64,000 nt of DNA from Halioglobus sp. (GTDB lineage: Bacteria > Pseudomonadota > Gammaproteobacteria > Pseudomonadales > Halieaceae): assembly GCA_020443425.1 (NCBI GenBank), contig JAGRIE010000004.1:124001-188000 (forward strand), given 5' to 3'. This document shows positions 17,185 to 26,493 of the stretch, in pieces. The notes under the pieces were generated by a model. That model saw nothing but the letters and a program-made list of their open reading frames with translations. It did no database searches and had not been told where the DNA came from. Position 1 is the first letter of the stretch; every line of letters begins with the position of its first letter. A program made the position numbers and the translations under genes.

Positions 17185-18330
17185 GTGAAACGCTTACTGA
17201 TTGTACAAAATGTGCCAACCCAGTTCGATGTACCGCTGTATAACTCGCTGGCGAGGCACGCAAATTTCGCGTTGACAGTGGTGTACACCCAGACGGCAGA
17301 TAGCGCGGGTCCACGCTACGATGCGGAGATAGGACGCGCGCCGCAATGGGACCACATCACCTCGGAATCCTACGAAAGAATTGACCTGAGCGCGCAGCAG
17401 GCCCGGCGACCGTCCGCAGTGGTGGCAATGATAGCCGACAAGCGGCCTGACCTCGTGCTTATCAGCGGCTACTACCCTCCCCTGCACCGCAAGCTCGTCA
17501 TGCCGCTGAAGAGGCTGCAGTTCAGGGTTGGATTGCGCTCTGACAACACGCTGGCCCACTCAAATTTCAGCGGCATCAAAGGTCTGGCCAAAAAACTGGT
17601 ACTGCCCTTCTGGTTGCGCCGATACGACTGCTGGCACCCGGTGGGTTCACTGGCACAGGAATACCTGGAAGTGGTGTCGCGCACACAACGCCCTACCTAC
17701 CTCTTTCCGTACAACGTCGACAATAGCTGGTGCTTGCAACGCTCTGACGCCTTCCGCGAGCAGCGCGACGAGTTGCTCAGCAGCATGGGGTTTTCGCCAC
17801 AGGACTTTATCGTGCTGGGTATTATGAAATGGCATGCGAGGGAAGATCCACTGCTGCTGATACGGGCCTTCAGGACGCTACTTGGGGACATCCCGACGGC
17901 ACGCCTGATTCTTGTGGGTGATGGCCCACTCAGGCCAGCGGTGGAAACGGAGATAGGCGACATCGGCGACCGCGTCTGCCTGCCCGGTTATGCGCCCTAC
18001 TCCGAGCTGCCGAAATACTACGCGCTGGCGGATGTCTTTGTGCACCCGGCACCCGGCGAGCCCTGGGGTGTGTCAGTGAACGAGGCGATGGCCTGCGGTG
18101 TGCCCGTGGCGGTATCCAGCGGCGTGGGCTCTGCAACAGACCTGGTGGTCGAGGGCGAAACAGGGGTCGTGTTCCCGGCCCACGACAGCGCCGCGCTCGC
18201 GCACACACTCGGGGCCTGTATGCGCTGGAAAGGTAGCGTCAGCACCAGGAACGCCTGTCTGAGGAAAATGGCGAATTGGAGTTATGAGCAATCGCAGGCG
18301 AGCCTGGAACGCGCGGTCTCCGGGGATTGA
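17185..18330 (+). CDS. Glycosyltransferase family 4 (GT-B)
   Basis: This 381-residue GT-B protein starts KRLLIVQNVPTQFDVPLYNS and shows GIMKWHAREDPLLLIRAF, ARLILVGDGPLRPAVE and HPAPGEPWGVSVNEAMACGVP, the E-x7-E donor site of family 4. I preferred the GTG at 17185 because the fold starts immediately after it; a TTG at 17161 would add eight residues. The gap from the previous gene (36 nt) is short, so it is co-transcribed. Donor and acceptor sugars are unknown. Confidence 0.87.
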   Translation: MKRLLIVQNVPTQFDVPLYNSLARHANFALTVVYTQTADSAGPRYDAEIGRAPQWDHITSESYERIDLSAQQARRPSAVVAMIADKRPDLVLISGYYPPLHRKLVMPLKRLQFRVGLRSDNTLAHSNFSGIKGLAKKLVLPFWLRRYDCWHPVGSLAQEYLEVVSRTQRPTYLFPYNVDNSWCLQRSDAFREQRDELLSSMGFSPQDFIVLGIMKWHAREDPLLLIRAFRTLLGDIPTARLILVGDGPLRPAVETEIGDIGDRVCLPGYAPYSELPKYYALADVFVHPAPGEPWGVSVNEAMACGVPVAVSSGVGSATDLVVEGETGVVFPAHDSAALAHTLGACMRWKGSVSTRNACLRKMANWSYEQSQASLERAVSGD

Positions 18331-18337
18331 AAACAGC

Positions 18338-19273
18338 GTGAACAGGCTCCGTCTCAGTATCGTCATCATCACCTACAACCGCGAGCGGGTGTTGATCGAC
18401 ACCATACGCTCACTGCTGCCACAGGCGCGGGCCTGTGACGGTTTCGATGACATCATCATCGTGGACCAGACCGCGACGCACGAACCGGACACCGAACAGA
18501 GCCTGTGCCGCTGGAACGAAAATGGCGCTATCCGATGGATCCGCCTACCCCGGCCCAACCTGACGGGCGCGATGAACCGGGGCCTGCTGGAAGCGAGCAG
18601 TGATCTCGTCCTGTTCCTCGATGACGATATTATTCCGGGCGAGACGCTGCTATCCAGCCATCTGGCCGCACATGCTTCGAGGCGGGGCGTGGCAGCTGTT
18701 GTCGGCCAGGTGCTGCAGCCCGGCGAGCGCCCCGAGCCACTGGAGTATCAACCTGAGGGAGGCAGGCTACAGCGCTACATGGGGTTTCCGTTTCGCAGTA
18801 CGATCGCCTGCTACGTGGAGAACGCCATGGCGGGAAACCTGAGCGTAAACAGGGAGAAAGCCCTGGCGGCGGGTGGATTCGATGAGAACTTCACTCCACC
18901 GGTCGCCTCCAGGTTTGAGAGCGAATTTGCCAAACGCCTGGTGGCACGCGGAGAATCCATCTGGTTTGAACCGGCTGCATCCATACAGCACCTGGCGTGC
19001 AGTTCCGGCGGCACCCGTTCGAAAGGCAGTCATTTGAACTCGGGGTCTCCGCGCTACGGGGTTGGCGATTACTATTTCGCTATGCTGCACGGCAGCAACC
19101 GGGAGACACTGCTCTATTGCCTGCGGCGTTTTTTCAGAGAGGTGCGAACCCGCTATCACCTCGCCCATCCCTGGTATATCCCGGTCAAGCTCTGGGGTGA
19201 AGCCCGGGCTATTGCGCAGGCACTGTCACTGTCGCGTCGTGAGCAGAAACTGTTGCCGGGGCATGACGATTAA
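18338..19273 (+). CDS. Glycosyltransferase family 2 (GT-A)
   Basis: This protein of about 311 residues has LSIVIITYNRERVLIDTIRS, a DIIIVDQTATH nucleotide-binding strand in place of the usual DDGSTD, and VLFLDDDIIPGETLL as metal site. ENAMAGNLSVNREKALAAGG is the conserved acceptor loop. The GTG at 18338 is 7 nt after the upstream stop and has GGGGA before it; the ATG at 18284 is in frame and would overlap the previous gene by 47 nt. It is soluble and joins the other operon enzymes in repeat-unit assembly. Confidence 0.85.
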   Translation: MNRLRLSIVIITYNRERVLIDTIRSLLPQARACDGFDDIIIVDQTATHEPDTEQSLCRWNENGAIRWIRLPRPNLTGAMNRGLLEASSDLVLFLDDDIIPGETLLSSHLAAHASRRGVAAVVGQVLQPGERPEPLEYQPEGGRLQRYMGFPFRSTIACYVENAMAGNLSVNREKALAAGGFDENFTPPVASRFESEFAKRLVARGESIWFEPAASIQHLACSSGGTRSKGSHLNSGSPRYGVGDYYFAMLHGSNRETLLYCLRRFFREVRTRYHLAHPWYIPVKLWGEARAIAQALSLSRREQKLLPGHDD

Positions 19274-20501
19274 GCAGCCCCTCGTCACAGCTGCCACGCC
19301 CGGGGTCGCTGGCACCAGCGCACCCGGTTCGCGGTTGAATATACTGCACGTCGTGCCCACCTACCTGCCGGCCACCCGCTATGGTGGCCCCATTTACTCA
19401 GTGCACGCCCTGTGTAAACACCTGGCCAGTGCCGGTCACAACGTCACGGTCTTCACAACCAATGTCGATGGCGACGGAGAGAGCGACGTCCCGCTGGGCA
19501 CACCCGTGTTGCTGGACGGTGTAAAGGTCTGCTACTTCCCCTCCCATCGGGGTCGCAGGCTGTACTGGTCGCCCCCCATGTGGCGGGCATTGGAAACATC
19601 CCTCGCCGGGTTTGATGTCGTGCACCTGCACTCTGTATTTCTGTGGCCGACATGGGCCGCGGCCCGGGTCGCGCGCAGGTTGCAGGTGCCCTACGTGGTT
19701 TCGCCGCGCGGTATGCTGGTGAAAGACCTGGTTCGACGCAAGAGCCGCCTGGTGAAAAGCGCCTGGATCGCACTGATCGAGAAGCGGAATATCGAACACT
19801 GTGCACTGGTGCATTTCACCGCCGAGTTGGAGCGCAGGGAATTTGCGGCATTCGGGTTCAGGGTGTCCAGGGAGTGCGTAGTGCCCAACGGCGCGGACGT
19901 CAGGGCTATGGATGCCATCGAAGACCCCGCCCACGACATACGGCAAGCCGTTGCAGGCGGGCCCTATCTCCTGTTCCTTGGCAGGCTCAGCTGGAAAAAG
20001 GGCCTGGACAGGTTGATCGCGGCGATGCCGCATATCGAGGGCCACCGCCTCGTCATTGCCGGCAATGACGAGGAGGGTTACCTGGACACGATTCACGCCC
20101 TGCTGCGGCAACACGGCGTGAATGACAAGGTCACGCTGCTACCGCGCTTTGTCAGCGGCGCCGATAAGGCGGCCCTGTACCGGGGTGCGGCACTGTTTGC
20201 ACTGCCGTCGTATTCGGAAAACTTCGGCAACACTGTCACCGAAGCCATGGCCTTCGGCTGCCCTGCTGTGGTGACAAGTGAAGTGGGCGCAGCAGGCCTG
20301 GTTCAAGCGTCTGGCTGCGGAGCGGTGACAACTGAAAAAGGGCTGGTGGCCACGCTTCAATCGCTGTTGGCAGACCCGGACAAATTGAGAGCACAGGGGC
20401 AGGCGGGCAGGGTCTGGGCGGTGGATCACCTGTCCTGGGAATCGGTGGCCCTGGCGATGGCCGACCAGTATCGCCGGCTGGCAACAGCTAGAAACGCATG
20501 A
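19263..20501 (+). CDS. Glycosyltransferase family 4 (GT-B)
   Basis: This 412-residue enzyme has LNILHVVPTYLPATRYGGPI, a donor-substrate loop found in mannosyl/fucosyl-type enzymes, then PYVVSPRGML, LFLGRLSWKKGLDRLIAAMP and LPSYSENFGNTVTEAMAFGC with the E-x7-E motif. The ATG at 19263 overlaps the previous gene by 11 nt. No membrane helix is present. Precise donor is unknown; the PYVVSPRGML motif is shared with many enzymes annotated as colanic-acid-like transferases. Confidence 0.88.
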   Translation: MTIKQPLVTAATPGVAGTSAPGSRLNILHVVPTYLPATRYGGPIYSVHALCKHLASAGHNVTVFTTNVDGDGESDVPLGTPVLLDGVKVCYFPSHRGRRLYWSPPMWRALETSLAGFDVVHLHSVFLWPTWAAARVARRLQVPYVVSPRGMLVKDLVRRKSRLVKSAWIALIEKRNIEHCALVHFTAELERREFAAFGFRVSRECVVPNGADVRAMDAIEDPAHDIRQAVAGGPYLLFLGRLSWKKGLDRLIAAMPHIEGHRLVIAGNDEEGYLDTIHALLRQHGVNDKVTLLPRFVSGADKAALYRGAALFALPSYSENFGNTVTEAMAFGCPAVVTSEVGAAGLVQASGCGAVTTEKGLVATLQSLLADPDKLRAQGQAGRVWAVDHLSWESVALAMADQYRRLATARNA

Positions 20502-20520
20502 ATTCCCGCAGGGCTGAACA

Positions 20521-21951
20521 GTGACCACTGCACCCCTGGTTGCACTACTGGTATCGGCGCTGGTCGCACTGGTCACCATCAGTAACTGGCGCTATGGACT
20601 GATCTGCATTATCGCCATCGGTGTTCTGCAGGACGTGCTCAGGAAGCTGACACCCGATGTCCCCTCTTACTATATCGTGTGGTCGGCAGTCATGTTTGCG
20701 CTGGTCGCGCTGGTCGCGCTATCGCGCAGAGCGCTGGAAGGCCGTGAGACACTGTGGATGGGGGACAGGCAGCTCAGGGCTGCATTTTATCTCTACTTTG
20801 CACTGGTCGCCGTTCACAGCCTTCACGCGCTGATCCGATGGGGCACCCCCGTGGTACCTGTATTTGGTCTGCTGTTCTATCTCGGACCAATTATCGCGCT
20901 GGTACTGGTGCTCGCATTCGCCAGGAACCAGCTCTGGATGCAGCGCTATGTCAGCGCCTATCTGCTGATCATGGTGCCGGTCTGCCTGACCGTGTACCTG
21001 TCGCCGCAGTTCAAGGACAGCATACCCGTGCTGCGGGAAGTGGGTTCGTTTGTGGGCAGGGAGCTGGTTATCTATGACGCGGGCACCATTCTCTACTCCT
21101 ACTCTGGCCTGTTGCGTGTGGGCGAGATCGCCGCCTTCCATGCCGCCATCTCGGCGGCACTGCTCTCCATCGTGCTGTACCAGAGAGATGCCGGCGCATT
21201 CAAACGCGGCGTCGCCCTGTTGCTGATCATCCTGTTGCTGGGGGCCATCTTCCTCACCGGCCGCAGGAAAATGCTGATGGCGTTGAGTATCTACTGGGTT
21301 TTGCAGTTCGCGCTATTGAATATACTGCGGACAGGGTTTTCTCGACGGATGGTAGTGTTTGCCGCACTGGGGATAGCCGTCACCCTGGGCGTCGGACTGG
21401 TATCCGGCGAGGGCGAGTCATCGCTGTATCTCACGCGCGGGGCCTCCGTGTTCGGCTCCGTCAGCGAGCGGGTCGAAACATCGGTGGATCTTTTCCAGTG
21501 GGCATTGAACCGGTCTTCCTGGCTCGGTTTGGGAGCAGGTGTCGCCTCCCAGGGCATGCGCTATACGGAAGTGGATCTGTTCCGTTATGTCGGCGGCTCT
21601 TCGGAATCGGGCATCGGGTTGATCGCAGTCGAACTCGGCCTTCCCGGTATTCTGGTTATCACCTGGCTGGGATTCAATGTGGCCAGGGTGCTCTGGGCCA
21701 GACTGCGCATGATCGCCACGGTGGACGATACCCTGCTGATTCAAGCAGTCTCGTATCTGGCTCTGCTGCTGGCTAACGTGGCCACGTTTGCAACCGCTAC
21801 GCAGTTGTATGGCGACTACTTCGTACTGATCACACTGGGCGTGCTGGCCGGCGGCCTGTATGCCTGTATCTACCGGGCATCGCGCAAGAAAGCCCTGCTA
21901 CTGTATCTGCGCGCAAGCCTGCAACAACGCGAATGCGTCGGCTCCACATGA
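20521..21951 (+). CDS. O-antigen ligase/polymerase-like membrane protein (first copy)
   Basis: This 476-residue protein is almost entirely membrane helices (about ten to eleven), with a larger loop around residues 290-350 that includes ESSLYLTRGASVF and SSWLGLGAGVASQG. The arrangement and length fit the Wzy/WaaL superfamily, whose members polymerise or ligate undecaprenyl-linked glycans on the periplasmic side. Sequence within this superfamily is poorly conserved, so the function cannot be fixed. Its presence next to an ABC exporter is unexpected because that pathway needs no Wzy. The start is a GTG, 19 nt after the previous stop. A GTCGCGCTG direct repeat near 20703 encodes a repeated Val-Ala-Leu in a membrane helix. 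Confidence 0.75.
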   Translation: MTTAPLVALLVSALVALVTISNWRYGLICIIAIGVLQDVLRKLTPDVPSYYIVWSAVMFALVALVALSRRALEGRETLWMGDRQLRAAFYLYFALVAVHSLHALIRWGTPVVPVFGLLFYLGPIIALVLVLAFARNQLWMQRYVSAYLLIMVPVCLTVYLSPQFKDSIPVLREVGSFVGRELVIYDAGTILYSYSGLLRVGEIAAFHAAISAALLSIVLYQRDAGAFKRGVALLLIILLLGAIFLTGRRKMLMALSIYWVLQFALLNILRTGFSRRMVVFAALGIAVTLGVGLVSGEGESSLYLTRGASVFGSVSERVETSVDLFQWALNRSSWLGLGAGVASQGMRYTEVDLFRYVGGSSESGIGLIAVELGLPGILVITWLGFNVARVLWARLRMIATVDDTLLIQAVSYLALLLANVATFATATQLYGDYFVLITLGVLAGGLYACIYRASRKKALLLYLRASLQQRECVGST

Positions 21952-23012
21952 GGACACGAGTGAGGGAAGCCGGACTGGACCGGTTCAAGGGGATGCTGAT
22001 ATGCCTTATTGTCCTGGGGCACAACTACGTATTCTCGCATCACTATCCACTGCTGTTTTCCTATCTTTACAGTTTCCATGTGGTCTCGTTTTTGCTGTTT
22101 CCGTACCTGTTCCTGAAGACGGGCGTTCCACTGCATGATCTGGGCGGCAAGCTGACCAGGATACTGGTGCCCCACGGTTTTTTCCTGCTGCTTGCCGCAG
22201 CGCTTTTTGTCGTTCTCAATATTCTTGGTGGTGAGCAGGCCGTCATCCCCTGGCTGCGCGAGGTCGGCACAGCACTGCTGGTGGAGCGGGAAACACCTTT
22301 CAGGGAAACCCTGGGCGCCGGGTTTTTGTGGTTCCTGCCGGCGCTGGCAGTGCAAACCTTGCTACTGTTTGCCTACCAGAACGCCACCACCGGCGTGAAG
22401 TGGCTGGCGGCCGGGCTGGGACTGCTGGTACATCTCGGCATGGGCGTTTTCGACAGCACTTCGGTCTCTCAGCTGCCGTTTTCGCTGTCGCTGGTGAGCT
22501 ATATATTCGTCATCGGATTGATTATCAACGCGCTGCACACACGCCTGCGCTGGACACCCCGCCTGAGCGCTGCCCTGATCGCCCTCTGGTTGCTGGCCTC
22601 GTATATCGCCGTCGACAACCGCTTTTTCCATCCGCTGGCCGGCGACTTTTACTACAATCCGGTTTCTGTTTTGCAGCCGCTGGCGCTGCTGATGCAGGAC
22701 AGTCTGGTGCTGTTGAGTTTCTTCGCCCTGATGCGGCTCGCATACAGTCTTCCTTCGGCACTGCTGGCACTGCTGGGTCGGTACTCACTACAGATATTTC
22801 TGCTGCACCCCTTCGTCTGGCAACTGCTGTGGCGTGCCGGCCTTGACGATTTCAGCACCGACAACACAATACTGATTGTATTGGTCACCGCAGTGTCGTT
22901 CCTCGCCACACTCGGCCTTACACTGGGGCTGGCACTGCTGGCGGCGCGAACACCCATTGAGGCTATTGTGTTTCCGGGAACGGCGACAATCGGGAGAGTG
23001 AGAAGTGACTAG
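21948..23012 (+). CDS. Acyltransferase 3 family membrane protein
   Basis: This 354-residue protein has about ten membrane helices and begins with GLDRFKGMLICLIVLGHNYV, the acyltransferase 3 pattern (R-x10-H with the catalytic His). It resembles OafA/NodX-type enzymes that transfer acetyl or other acyl groups from the cytoplasm to sugars in the periplasm. It is therefore a likely O-acylase of the exported polysaccharide. It overlaps the stop of the ligase-like gene by 4 nt (ATGA) and the next transferase by 8 nt. Confidence 0.82.
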   Translation: MRTRVREAGLDRFKGMLICLIVLGHNYVFSHHYPLLFSYLYSFHVVSFLLFPYLFLKTGVPLHDLGGKLTRILVPHGFFLLLAAALFVVLNILGGEQAVIPWLREVGTALLVERETPFRETLGAGFLWFLPALAVQTLLLFAYQNATTGVKWLAAGLGLLVHLGMGVFDSTSVSQLPFSLSLVSYIFVIGLIINALHTRLRWTPRLSAALIALWLLASYIAVDNRFFHPLAGDFYYNPVSVLQPLALLMQDSLVLLSFFALMRLAYSLPSALLALLGRYSLQIFLLHPFVWQLLWRAGLDDFSTDNTILIVLVTAVSFLATLGLTLGLALLAARTPIEAIVFPGTATIGRVRSD

Positions 23013-23775
23013 CGATACTGGTATCTGCGCCATGGTCATCACCTACAATGAGCAGGAGAATATCCACCGCACCCTGGCGAGTATTGCCTGGCTGGACGAC
23101 ATCCTGGTGGTAGACAGCGGCAGCACTGACGGCACTCTGGAGATTGTCGCGCAGTTCCCGCAGGCCAGGGTGGTGCAGCGCAAGTTCACCACGTTCGCCG
23201 AGCAATGCAATTTTGGACTCGAGTGCATCGCGACCCCGTGGGTGCTGTCCATGGACGCCGACTACAGATTGCCTGCCGAGGCGCGAGAGGTTGTGACGGA
23301 CGCTGTGGCCCGCGGCTCTGCCGACGGCTACCAGGCGGGGTTCTTCTATGCCATACACGGCAAGGTGGTAAAGGGCAGCATCCTGCCGCCCAGAACCATA
23401 CTCTACCGGCGCCAACGAGCCCGCTATGAAGACGATGGCCACGGCCACGGCGTGCAGATCTGCGGTTGTGTAGAACGGCTACCTTTTCGCATTATTCATG
23501 ACGACCGCAAACCGCTGATCCGGTGGGCCACATCCCAGATCAAATACGCCGCGCAGGAAGCGGACAAACTCCTTGCCACCCCCGCTCAACAACTGTCGAG
23601 ACAGGACAGGCTTCGGCGACTCGCAGTCGTGGCACCCCTTGTTGTGTTTGTTCTCGTCTATGTTGTTCGCGGCGGATTTCTCAGTGGTTGGCAGGGGTTT
23701 TACTACGCGCTACAGCGCACCACGTTTGAGATGCTGCTGTCGCTGTCCCTGATAGAGAGGAAGATCAGACGATGA
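23005..23775 (+). CDS. Glycosyltransferase family 2, WaaE-like with C-terminal membrane anchor
   Basis: This 256-residue enzyme begins ICAMVITYNEQENIHRTLAS and has ILVVDSGSTDGTLEI and VLSMDADYRLPAEA, the motifs of the WaaE/KdtX-like group of family 2. The C-terminal part (VVAPLVVFVLVYVVRGGFLS) is a hydrophobic membrane-associated hairpin typical of transferases acting on lipid-linked acceptors. The start is a GTG overlapping the acyltransferase by 8 nt. The residue transferred is unknown. Confidence 0.87.
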   Translation: MTSDTGICAMVITYNEQENIHRTLASIAWLDDILVVDSGSTDGTLEIVAQFPQARVVQRKFTTFAEQCNFGLECIATPWVLSMDADYRLPAEAREVVTDAVARGSADGYQAGFFYAIHGKVVKGSILPPRTILYRRQRARYEDDGHGHGVQICGCVERLPFRIIHDDRKPLIRWATSQIKYAAQEADKLLATPAQQLSRQDRLRRLAVVAPLVVFVLVYVVRGGFLSGWQGFYYALQRTTFEMLLSLSLIERKIRR

Positions 23776-24308
23776 GGCTGGATCAATTCAGCAACCCCTC
23801 CTTCGCGCGAGGCAGGCCGCGCTGGCAGGAGGTACTGTGGGTTGCCCTTTCCGGCCTCTTCTTTTCCAGCTGGCTGCCCGGCTCCTACTGGCGCTGCACA
23901 CTGCTGCGCCTGTTCGGTGCGCATATTGGTCGAGGCGTGGTGATCAAACCCCGCGTGCGCGTTAAATTTCCCTGGAAACTCGAGGTTGGAGACCACAGTT
24001 GGCTGGGAGAGAGCGTGTGGATAGACAACCTCGACCAGGTCACTATCGGCTCACAGTGCTGCATATCGCAGGGGGCCTATTTCTGTACAGGGAGTCACCG
24101 CTGGGACAGGGCGACTTTCGACCTTGTCACCCAGCCGATTGTCGTTGAAGAGCAGTGCTGGATAGCAGCGATGGTGATACTGGCTCCCGGCGTGGTCGTG
24201 CACAGGAATACAGTGCTGGGCATGGGTATGCAGGCTGCGGGTGAGTATGGCCCGAACTGCGTGTACCGACCCGGCTCCACTGAACCGCGCCAATCCGCTC
24301 GCCCCTGA
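23772..24308 (+). CDS. WcaF-like hexapeptide acetyltransferase
   Basis: This 178-residue protein resembles the colanic-acid acetyltransferase WcaF. An N-terminal amphipathic WQEVLWVALSGLFFSSWLPG segment is followed by hexapeptide repeats (VVIKPRVRVKFPWKLEVGDH, VTIGSQCCISQGAYFCTGSH) and VVEEQCWIAAMVILAPGV. The His in GSHRWDRATFDL is the likely catalytic base. It probably O-acetylates a repeat-unit sugar. It overlaps the preceding transferase by 4 nt. After it comes a 62-nt gap, with no obvious terminator, before galE. Confidence 0.85.
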   Translation: MRLDQFSNPSFARGRPRWQEVLWVALSGLFFSSWLPGSYWRCTLLRLFGAHIGRGVVIKPRVRVKFPWKLEVGDHSWLGESVWIDNLDQVTIGSQCCISQGAYFCTGSHRWDRATFDLVTQPIVVEEQCWIAAMVILAPGVVVHRNTVLGMGMQAAGEYGPNCVYRPGSTEPRQSARP

Positions 24309-24370
24309 GATACGTCCCTCGCGAAGCGCGCGCGGCACGGACCCACTGACAATACGCTGACAGAGCAGGC

Positions 24371-25354
24371 ATGAAGCAAAAAACCATATTGGTCACCGGC
24401 GGCGCTGGCTATATCGGCAGCCATACCTGCAAGGCGCTCGCCACAGCGGGCTACCTCCCAGTGGCCTATGACAACCTTGCCCACGGCAGTGAGCGCGCGG
24501 TGCAGTGGGGCCCGCTGGTGCGCGGCGAGCTATCGGATGGCGATCGCCTGGCCTCAGTGATGGCCGACTACCGACCGGCCGCCGTGATGCACTTCGCCGC
24601 CTACGCTTATGTCGGCGAGTCCGTGACTGACCCCGGGAAATATTATCGCAATAATGTGATGGGCTCGCTGACGTTGCTTGAGGCCATGCGTGAACAGGCC
24701 ATTGGTCAACTGGTGTTTTCAAGCACCTGCGCCACCTATGGGAATCCGCTGCACCAGGCGCTCAACGAATCGCACCCACAATCCCCGATCAACCCCTACG
24801 GGCAGTCCAAGCTGATGGTTGAAACCATGCTGGGGGATTTCGGTCGCGCCCATGGCCTGCGCTCCATAGCGCTGCGCTATTTCAACGCAGCGGGAGCAGA
24901 CATGGACGGCACTATTGGCGAGGACCATGAACCGGAAACGCACCTCATCCCCCTGGCACTGGAAGCCGCCACAGACACAGGACACCCCCTCACGGTGTTT
25001 GGCGCCGACTACAGCACACCTGATGGCACCTGCATTCGCGATTACATCCATGTACAGGATCTCGCGGATGCCCATGTCACAGCACTGCAGGCACTGGAAG
25101 CGGGAGCGAGCAGCACTGCCTACAACCTCGGCACGGGCAAAGGGGTTTCTGTCAGGGAAGTCATCGACACCATCGAACAGGTCACCGGGAAGCCTGTACC
25201 GCATATATTCGGCCAGCGCCGTGCAGGCGACCCCGACCGGCTGGTGGCAGATGCCGCGAAGTTCCAGCGCGCGTTCGGGTGGCGTCCCGTCCACTCTGAT
25301 TTGCCAACGATTATCCGCAGCGCGTGGCGTTGGCGGAATCGCGGGGCGGGATGA
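24371..25354 (+). CDS. galE: UDP-glucose 4-epimerase
   Basis: This 327-residue SDR enzyme has the NAD-binding GGAGYIGSH (residues 10-18), HFAAYAYVGESV, SSTCATYG (Ser118/Thr119) and NPYGQSK with catalytic Tyr143 and Lys147. RYFNAAGADMDGTIGEDH and LGTGKGVSVREVI are diagnostic of GalE. It interconverts UDP-glucose and UDP-galactose, and in some bacteria the N-acetyl forms, to supply a donor sugar for the transferases of this operon. It is linked to the following gene by an ATGA overlap. Confidence 0.95.
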   Translation: MKQKTILVTGGAGYIGSHTCKALATAGYLPVAYDNLAHGSERAVQWGPLVRGELSDGDRLASVMADYRPAAVMHFAAYAYVGESVTDPGKYYRNNVMGSLTLLEAMREQAIGQLVFSSTCATYGNPLHQALNESHPQSPINPYGQSKLMVETMLGDFGRAHGLRSIALRYFNAAGADMDGTIGEDHEPETHLIPLALEAATDTGHPLTVFGADYSTPDGTCIRDYIHVQDLADAHVTALQALEAGASSTAYNLGTGKGVSVREVIDTIEQVTGKPVPHIFGQRRAGDPDRLVADAAKFQRAFGWRPVHSDLPTIIRSAWRWRNRGAG

Positions 25355-26493
25355 CGCATCCAGCAATGGAATCGCTCTCGCCATACGACTGGATACTGCG
25401 CTTTGTTCGCGGGGATCAGCCGCCCTGGCAATCCGACAGCGCATTCCTGCCTCGCCTGCTGCAGTGTGCCCAGACACAACGGGCACATGTACTGCTGATG
25501 TCCCAGCTGTTAGCACAGGGGGAAAAGGTGGGCCTGCCTGGGGCAGTCACGCGGCAGCTGACCGCTCGCCTGCATCAGGAATTCGCGCTGGAAATGCTGC
25601 GCCAGGAGGAGGTGAAGCGCGTAGTCGCCGCGCTGGAAAACGCGCAGTTGCCCTTCCTGCTGTTCAAAGGCACGCCACTGGCCTACACCCTGTACCACGA
25701 TGCCTGCCTGCGCGACCGCAGTGACACCGATCTGCTATTCGACAGCCGCGAAGCTGCGGAATCCGCATGGCAGGTACTGCAGGGTCTTGGATACGAGCGC
25801 ATGAACACCGCCGGCGGCGCGCTGGTGAGCTTCCAGTTTCCGTGCGTTCTGCGCAATGGCCGGGTGACGGAGATGCTCGATGTCCACTGGGAGACCAGTA
25901 ACGCCGCACAGTTGCGACCGCTGGCCTTCCCGGAACTGTGGGCGGGCGCGATCAACGTTCCCGCACTGGGGCCTGCTGCAAACAGTCCCTGCCACGAACA
26001 CGCGCTGCTGCTGGCCTGCCTGCACCGGCTGGCGCATGTGAAAGACGGTGAGGAGAACAAGCTGATCTGGCTGTACGACATCGTCCTGTTGCTGCAGTCG
26101 CTGGACGCGGAGGCCTGGCAGCGGTTCCTGGCCTGTGCGCGGGAAAAGGGCGTGGCCGGCGCCTGCTTCGATGGCGTGGAACGCGCACTGGACACGTTCG
26201 GCGCAGGTCAGGCCGGTGCTCCTCGCCTGGCAGACTTGCGCAGGCTGGCATCACTGCCGGGGCAACAGGTGGATATCCACGCAACACTGCTGCAGCGGGA
26301 CATCGCGCAACTGAAGGCCACAGCAGGCATGCAACGTTTGCAGTTGCTGCGCGAATACCTGTTTCCTCCGGTCGCCTATATGCAGGCCAGGTACCAGCCG
26401 CGCTGGAGTTGGTTGCTGCCGTGTTACTACGCGCGGCGCATCGCGCGAGGCATCGGGCGGCGCCTGCGCGCTCACCGGGGCGGGGCCCGCTGA
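25351..26493 (+). CDS. Nucleotidyltransferase-fold protein (NTP_transf_5 family)
   Basis: This 380-residue protein has the core FLLFKGTPLAYTLYHDACLR followed by DRSDTDLLFD (Asp125, Asp127), the metal-binding acidic pair of the uncharacterised nucleotidyltransferase family PF14907, and MLDVHWETSN with the third acidic residue. The rest is helical. The substrate of this family is unknown; members are frequently found in exopolysaccharide loci and near HprK-like and PqqD-like genes, as in the cassette at 36773-39689. The ATG at 25351 overlaps the galE stop; a GTG 27 nt upstream is also in frame. Its product could modify the glycan machinery or a peptide. Confidence 0.8.
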   Translation: MTHPAMESLSPYDWILRFVRGDQPPWQSDSAFLPRLLQCAQTQRAHVLLMSQLLAQGEKVGLPGAVTRQLTARLHQEFALEMLRQEEVKRVVAALENAQLPFLLFKGTPLAYTLYHDACLRDRSDTDLLFDSREAAESAWQVLQGLGYERMNTAGGALVSFQFPCVLRNGRVTEMLDVHWETSNAAQLRPLAFPELWAGAINVPALGPAANSPCHEHALLLACLHRLAHVKDGEENKLIWLYDIVLLLQSLDAEAWQRFLACAREKGVAGACFDGVERALDTFGAGQAGAPRLADLRRLASLPGQQVDIHATLLQRDIAQLKATAGMQRLQLLREYLFPPVAYMQARYQPRWSWLLPCYYARRIARGIGRRLRAHRGGAR

